Assembly: GCA_021160985.1 (NCBI GenBank)
Contig: JAGHBN010000062.1
Location: 1-16,825 of the forward strand
Length of the DNA stretch: 16,825 nucleotides
Source of the DNA: Thermococcus sp.
Lineage (GTDB): Archaea > Methanobacteriota_B > Thermococci > Thermococcales > Thermococcaceae
Reading direction: 5' to 3'
The notes under the pieces: generated by a model
Seen by the model: only the letters and a program-made list of their open reading frames with translations
What the model was told of the DNA's origin: nothing
Database searches by the model: none
Shown here: positions 14,201 to 16,825 of the stretch, in pieces
Layout: each line of letters begins with the position of its first letter
Numbering within the stretch: position 1 is the stretch's first letter
Made by a program: the position numbers and the translations under genes

Positions 14201-15397
14201 CTAACGCCACGAGAAACCAACTTCGTATGTTGCCTTGTTGCTTACTTGAGCAGGTGACTGTTTCATCCACCAATAATAAAGTCTCTGAGCCTTCCATGCT
14301 TTAACCCAGACGTCAAAATAAGGTCTTGGATGTTCTAAATCCGACGAACGATAGGAGTCGACGTCACCATTGAAACTAACAGAAACAGGACCCACTCCAA
14401 AACTCAAGCTAACACTCGTTGTTACAAGGTACGTGGTGCTATCGTCCTCACGGTTATCAGCAGCAACCTGGAAATAGTTGTCGTATTCATCTTCTTTTGA
14501 TACATATTCAACGTAACCGCTGTTAGGATGAGTCCCATCTAGGGGATTCGGTATGTAGGAACTATAAAACCCAGTTATCTTCACAGGAATCAGGACATAG
14601 CCCTCATTACACCAGAGGTTCCCACAAGTCGTGTATTTATCGCACCTGTAATAAACGTGTGCTATAACTGTCTTTGCATCACCATCTTCCACTGTTATCT
14701 GGCGATCCACGTACGAAATCGGATACTCAACGCCAAGTTCTACCCACTCATCATTTGTCATCCAGCTTTTTTTAAACGATTCAATGCCTACAGTTCCATA
14801 AAGGGGCATATGCCATGCAACCCTCACCCCCGGAACACTATAAACTTTTGCAACCTTCACATAAGCATCGTCCTCTCCCAGATATTCATGTTCATAAACT
14901 GTTGGGCTAGATCCCCTTTTGAGAAATGAAGAGGCCTTATTGGGAAAGACCTTAACACCTACTTTTGTGATTGGGTGCTCTGGTGTTATTCTGAGTATCT
15001 GAGCATCCCACGTATTTTTACCCGATACTATTATCACATATGTCCTTGTCCTAAAGACAGTTTTTTCCTGCACTCCCTCTTCTGTAGCTACCCTAACAAC
15101 TTTAAATGGTATTCTTGGAATTTTAAATGAAACCTCAAACGCGTTATGTCCCCTCCCACTATAAACAACTTTTGGCTGTGCTTTGTTAGTATAATCTACT
15201 ATCAACACAACGGGATCTTCGAGAGATCCCGAAGTTTGAATATCAACATTTAATAGCCCCACGGGCTTCCCCTGAAGCCAGTCAAGATAGAGTGAATACA
15301 ACTGAAGTGAATCTTTAGCGGGCACTCCTTGGCTCTCAGGCAGTATTACGAAGAACAAAAATATAATACTCGCAGCAAGCAACGGCCGCCATTTCAT
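14201..15397 (-). CDS. Orphan secreted or membrane-anchored protein, AT-rich
   Basis: A 398-residue protein of no family I recognise. Residues 1-24 form a signal peptide or anchor (MKWRPLLAAS then IIFLFFVILP), so the rest is probably outside the cell. The mature part is rich in Tyr, Val and Ser with alternating beta-like strands, notably TYLVTTSVSLSFGVGPVSVSF around 322-342. A cluster of three cysteines (252, 258, 263) could form a disulfide or metal site. The ATG at 15397 follows GGAGGT by eight bases; the upstream in-frame TTG at 15406 overlaps that site and is rejected. The gene is visibly more AT-rich, with more AAA, ATA and TTA codons, than the genes on either side (a sampled 60 bases is about 42% GC), and it stands alone between housekeeping genes, which suggests later acquisition or fast evolution. 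It has its own promoter with tandem operator-like repeats. Confidence 0.8.
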   Translation of the reverse strand: MKWRPLLAASIIFLFFVILPESQGVPAKDSLQLYSLYLDWLQGKPVGLLNVDIQTSGSLEDPVVLIVDYTNKAQPKVVYSGRGHNAFEVSFKIPRIPFKVVRVATEEGVQEKTVFRTRTYVIIVSGKNTWDAQILRITPEHPITKVGVKVFPNKASSFLKRGSSPTVYEHEYLGEDDAYVKVAKVYSVPGVRVAWHMPLYGTVGIESFKKSWMTNDEWVELGVEYPISYVDRQITVEDGDAKTVIAHVYYRCDKYTTCGNLWCNEGYVLIPVKITGFYSSYIPNPLDGTHPNSGYVEYVSKEDEYDNYFQVAADNREDDSTTYLVTTSVSLSFGVGPVSVSFNGDVDSYRSSDLEHPRPYFDVWVKAWKAQRLYYWWMKQSPAQVSNKATYEVGFSWR

Positions 15398-15432
15398 ATT
15401 TATCAACCTCCACCCCCTACATGGACTTTAAT

Positions 15433-15452
15433 CTTCATCATACTTCATCATA
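15433..15452 (-). repeat. Tandem perfect 10-mers at the orphan gene promoter
   Basis: CTTCATCATA occurs twice back to back (15433-15442 and 15443-15452; TATGATGAAG on the coding strand). The pair abuts the TATA box at 15451-15458 and covers the region between TATA and the predicted transcription start, a common place for archaeal repressor sites. One helical turn per repeat would put both on the same face of the DNA. Confidence 0.6.
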
Positions 15453-15464
15453 TATAAGTTTTAC
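15451..15464 (-). promoter_or_regulatory. BRE/TATA promoter of the orphan secreted protein
   Basis: On the minus strand CGTAAAACTTATATATGATG gives a BRE and a TATA box (core 15451-15458). The predicted start near 15428 leaves a leader of about 30 bases with the GGAGGT site. Confidence 0.65.
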
Positions 15465-15486
15465 GATTTTGGGAGTATATAACTTC

Positions 15487-15498
15487 ATTTTGCAAAAT
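15487..15498. promoter_or_regulatory. 12-bp perfect palindrome in the divergent spacer
   Basis: ATTTTGCAAAAT is a perfect palindrome centred between the two divergent promoters, a plausible site for a dimeric regulator. AT-rich DNA makes chance occurrence fairly likely. Confidence 0.35.
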
Positions 15499-15505
15499 CA
15501 TTATT

Positions 15506-15577
15506 AATAGACAGAACAGTTTAAAAAAGAAAAATACAGAAGCGGTTAGAAATATATAATGCTGACCAAATAGACAG
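15506..15577 (+). repeat. 9-bp direct repeat AATAGACAG, copies 63 bases apart
   Basis: AATAGACAG occurs at 15506-15514 and 15569-15577. The spacing equals six helical turns. The second copy overlaps the inverted repeat downstream of the pepQ TATA box. Confidence 0.45.
15551..15559 (+). promoter_or_regulatory. Probable TATA box for pepQ
   Basis: GGTTAGAAATATATAATG on the plus strand resembles BRE plus TATA. The expected start near 15582 gives a leader of about 42 bases. A second AT-rich stretch (15581-15599) is closer to the gene, but a start from it would fall after the ribosome binding site, so I prefer the upstream box. Confidence 0.5.
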
Positions 15578-15580
15578 CAT
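15559..15580 (+). promoter_or_regulatory. Inverted repeat ATGCTG-N10-CAGCAT downstream of the pepQ TATA box
   Basis: Perfect 6-bp arms at 15559-15564 and 15575-15580 lie directly between the TATA box and the predicted transcription start, where a bound protein would block polymerase recruitment. Possible operator; no regulator is encoded in the window. Confidence 0.4.
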
Positions 15581-15623
15581 AAAAATTTTAAAAATATTGA
15601 ACCAACAGGAGTGAGGGAATGTC

Positions 15624-16694
15624 ATGCGCCTTCAAAAACTTGTCTCTCTGATGAAGGAAAAGGGCTTTGACGGTGCTCTAATAAGTCCCGGGACAAACCT
15701 CTACTACCTCACAGGGCTGAAAATACACGAAGCGGGTGAAAGGCTCACCGTTCTGGTTGTGAGCGCCGAGGGTGAGTACCGGCTCCTGGCCCCAAGCCTC
15801 TACGAGAATGTCCTCAGGAACTTCCCGGTTACTTTCTGGCGCGATGGGGAGAATCCCTACGACAAGCTCGCGTGGATTTTGGCAGAGCTTCATTTATCCG
15901 ACGGCAGGCTCCTCATAGAGGATACTATGCGGGCAGACTGGCTCATTAACGTCATAAATCTCGGCCCCTTCGAGTTTTACCCCCTGAGCTCGCTCGTGAG
16001 GGGGCTCCGCATGAGGAAAGACAAACACGAGATCGAGGCAATGAAGCACGCGGCCAAAGCCGTTGACCGCGTTTTTGAGGGGATACTCAGCTGGGATCTG
16101 CTCGGCATGCGGGAGAGGGATCTGGCTCTGAAGATAGAGCTGGCGGTGAGGGAGCTCAGCGATGGAATTTCGTTCGAACCCATAGTGGCGAGCGGAGAGA
16201 ACGCTGCCAATCCGCACCACGAGCCGGGAAAGAGAAGGCTCAGAAAAGGCGACCTGGTGATACTCGACTACGGGGCGAAGTGGAAAGAGTACTGCTCAGA
16301 CATAACCAGAACCATAGCCCTCGGGCGGCCGAACAAAAAGCTCCTGGAAATCTATGAAGTGGTCAAGGAGGCACAGGAAAACGCATACCGGGTCGTTCGG
16401 GAGGGCGTCCCTGCAAGGGAAGTCGACAGTGCCGCAAGGGAGACGATCGCCAAGGCCGGCTATGGCGAATATTTCACTCACAGGACCGGGCACGGACTCG
16501 GCCTGGACGTCCACGAAGAACCCTACATCGGCCCCGATAGCAAGACAGTCCTTGAAAACGGCATGACGTTCACTATAGAGCCCGGCATCTACATCCCCGG
16601 CCTCGGCGGTGTCAGGATAGAGGACGACGTTGTTGTATTGAGTGGTAGGGGAAAGAGGCTCACGAGGGCTGAGCGGGAGCTCATCAGGCTTTAA
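15624..16694 (+). CDS. pepQ: Xaa-Pro dipeptidase (prolidase), M24 family
   Basis: Cytosolic metallopeptidase that splits dipeptides with C-terminal proline and so completes peptide degradation, important in a peptide-fermenting archaeon. It has 356 residues. The N-terminal creatinase-like domain (about 1-125) is followed by the pita-bread catalytic domain. The five metal ligands are visible: Asp215 (LDYGA), Asp226 (SDITRT), His290 (GHGLG), Glu319 (TIEPGIY) and Glu333 (RIEDD). As I recall, the P. furiosus prolidase ligands are 209, 220, 284, 313 and 327, the same spacing throughout, which supports prolidase over aminopeptidase P or methionine aminopeptidase. The ATG at 15624 follows GGAGTGAGGG. 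An ATG at 15619 is out of frame. The gene is transcribed divergently from the orphan secreted protein. Confidence 0.94.
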   Translation: MRLQKLVSLMKEKGFDGALISPGTNLYYLTGLKIHEAGERLTVLVVSAEGEYRLLAPSLYENVLRNFPVTFWRDGENPYDKLAWILAELHLSDGRLLIEDTMRADWLINVINLGPFEFYPLSSLVRGLRMRKDKHEIEAMKHAAKAVDRVFEGILSWDLLGMRERDLALKIELAVRELSDGISFEPIVASGENAANPHHEPGKRRLRKGDLVILDYGAKWKEYCSDITRTIALGRPNKKLLEIYEVVKEAQENAYRVVREGVPAREVDSAARETIAKAGYGEYFTHRTGHGLGLDVHEEPYIGPDSKTVLENGMTFTIEPGIYIPGLGGVRIEDDVVVLSGRGKRLTRAERELIRL

Positions 16695-16710
16695 CTTACT
16701 CTTTTCTCTT
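16695..16710 (+). terminator. Pyrimidine/T-rich 3' end after pepQ
   Basis: CTTACTCTTTTCTCTT follows the pepQ stop directly and is a plausible archaeal terminator; there is no hairpin. Confidence 0.4.
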
Positions 16711-16737
16711 GGCTGACGATATGAAACCCGGGAACCG

Positions 16738-16745
16738 TTAAATAT
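16738..16745 (+). promoter_or_regulatory. TATA box for a leaderless gene
   Basis: TTAAATAT (in AACCGTTAAATATC) is centred about 26 bases before the ATG at 16767, so transcription should begin at or next to the start codon. No ribosome binding site precedes that ATG, which agrees with a leaderless mRNA. Confidence 0.6.
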
Positions 16746-16766
16746 CATGGGCGCGAAACACCTGAC

Positions 16767-16825
16767 ATGGACTACCGGAAAGTTTCGGTGCTGGTCGTCG
16801 TACTCGTGGTTGTTTCAACGGCGGC
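16767..16825 (+). CDS. Start of a membrane-anchored or secreted protein (cut by window end)
   Basis: From ATG 16767 an open frame runs to the window edge and encodes MDYRKVSVLVVVLVVVSTAA: a short basic start and a Val/Leu-rich hydrophobic segment, as in a signal peptide or N-terminal membrane anchor. No Shine-Dalgarno sequence is present, and the TATA box 26 bases upstream suggests a leaderless transcript. The identity cannot be judged from 19 residues. Confidence 0.55.
   Translation, partial: MDYRKVSVLVVVLVVVSTA

Overview
The window looks like chromosomal DNA of a hyperthermophilic euryarchaeon of the order Thermococcales, most likely Thermococcus. The reasons are the archaeal-only proteins (ribosomal protein L15e, RNase P protein p30, a DUF54/exosome-type RNA-binding protein), the BRE/TATA promoters upstream of genes, strong GGAGGTGA-type ribosome binding sites, tightly overlapping operons, GC-rich coding DNA, and a prolidase whose metal ligands sit six residues beyond those I recall for the Pyrococcus furiosus enzyme. 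The assignment rests on recognition of protein families; no database was searched.

Layout. (1) 1-823 (+): 3' part of an unrecognised protein. (2) 824-1080: a leader-like spacer with three copies of a 13-mer and a long-range inverted repeat, followed by trpB2 (1081-2403, +), a stand-alone tryptophan synthase beta-type enzyme. (3) 2417-6471 (-): thr operon, read from right to left: aspartokinase 1, homoserine kinase, threonine synthase, aspartate-semialdehyde dehydrogenase. It has its own promoter near 6511-6524. (4) 6581-11777 (-): met operon, read from right to left: cystathionine gamma-synthase/lyase-type PLP enzyme, MetF-type reductase with an N-terminal four-Cys domain, a cysteine-free MetE-like barrel, the zinc-dependent MetE catalytic barrel, aspartokinase 2. 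Its promoter is near 11808-11820. (5) 12051-14078 (-): translation/RNA operon: L15e, DUF54 RNA-binding protein, RNase P component 3, ending in a hairpin plus T-tract. (6) 14201-15397 (-): a more AT-rich, secreted orphan protein that stands out from its surroundings. (7) 15624-16694 (+): Xaa-Pro dipeptidase (prolidase), divergent from the orphan across a motif-rich 226-bp spacer. (8) 16767-16825 (+): start of a probably leaderless gene with a signal peptide or membrane anchor, cut by the window edge.

How it works together. The two minus-strand operons cover most of the aspartate family: aspartate to aspartyl phosphate (two kinases), to aspartate semialdehyde, then (homoserine dehydrogenase is not in the window) homoserine to phosphohomoserine to threonine. 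In the other branch a PLP enzyme makes or uses cystathionine, and a MetF/MetE-type set methylates homocysteine. Each branch has its own aspartokinase. The most interesting points are the paired MetE barrels of which one has no cysteine, the fused MetV-like/MetF protein, the trpB2 leader whose three repeats can each pair with one CAAAAAC segment, and the operator-like repeats at the AT-rich orphan gene.
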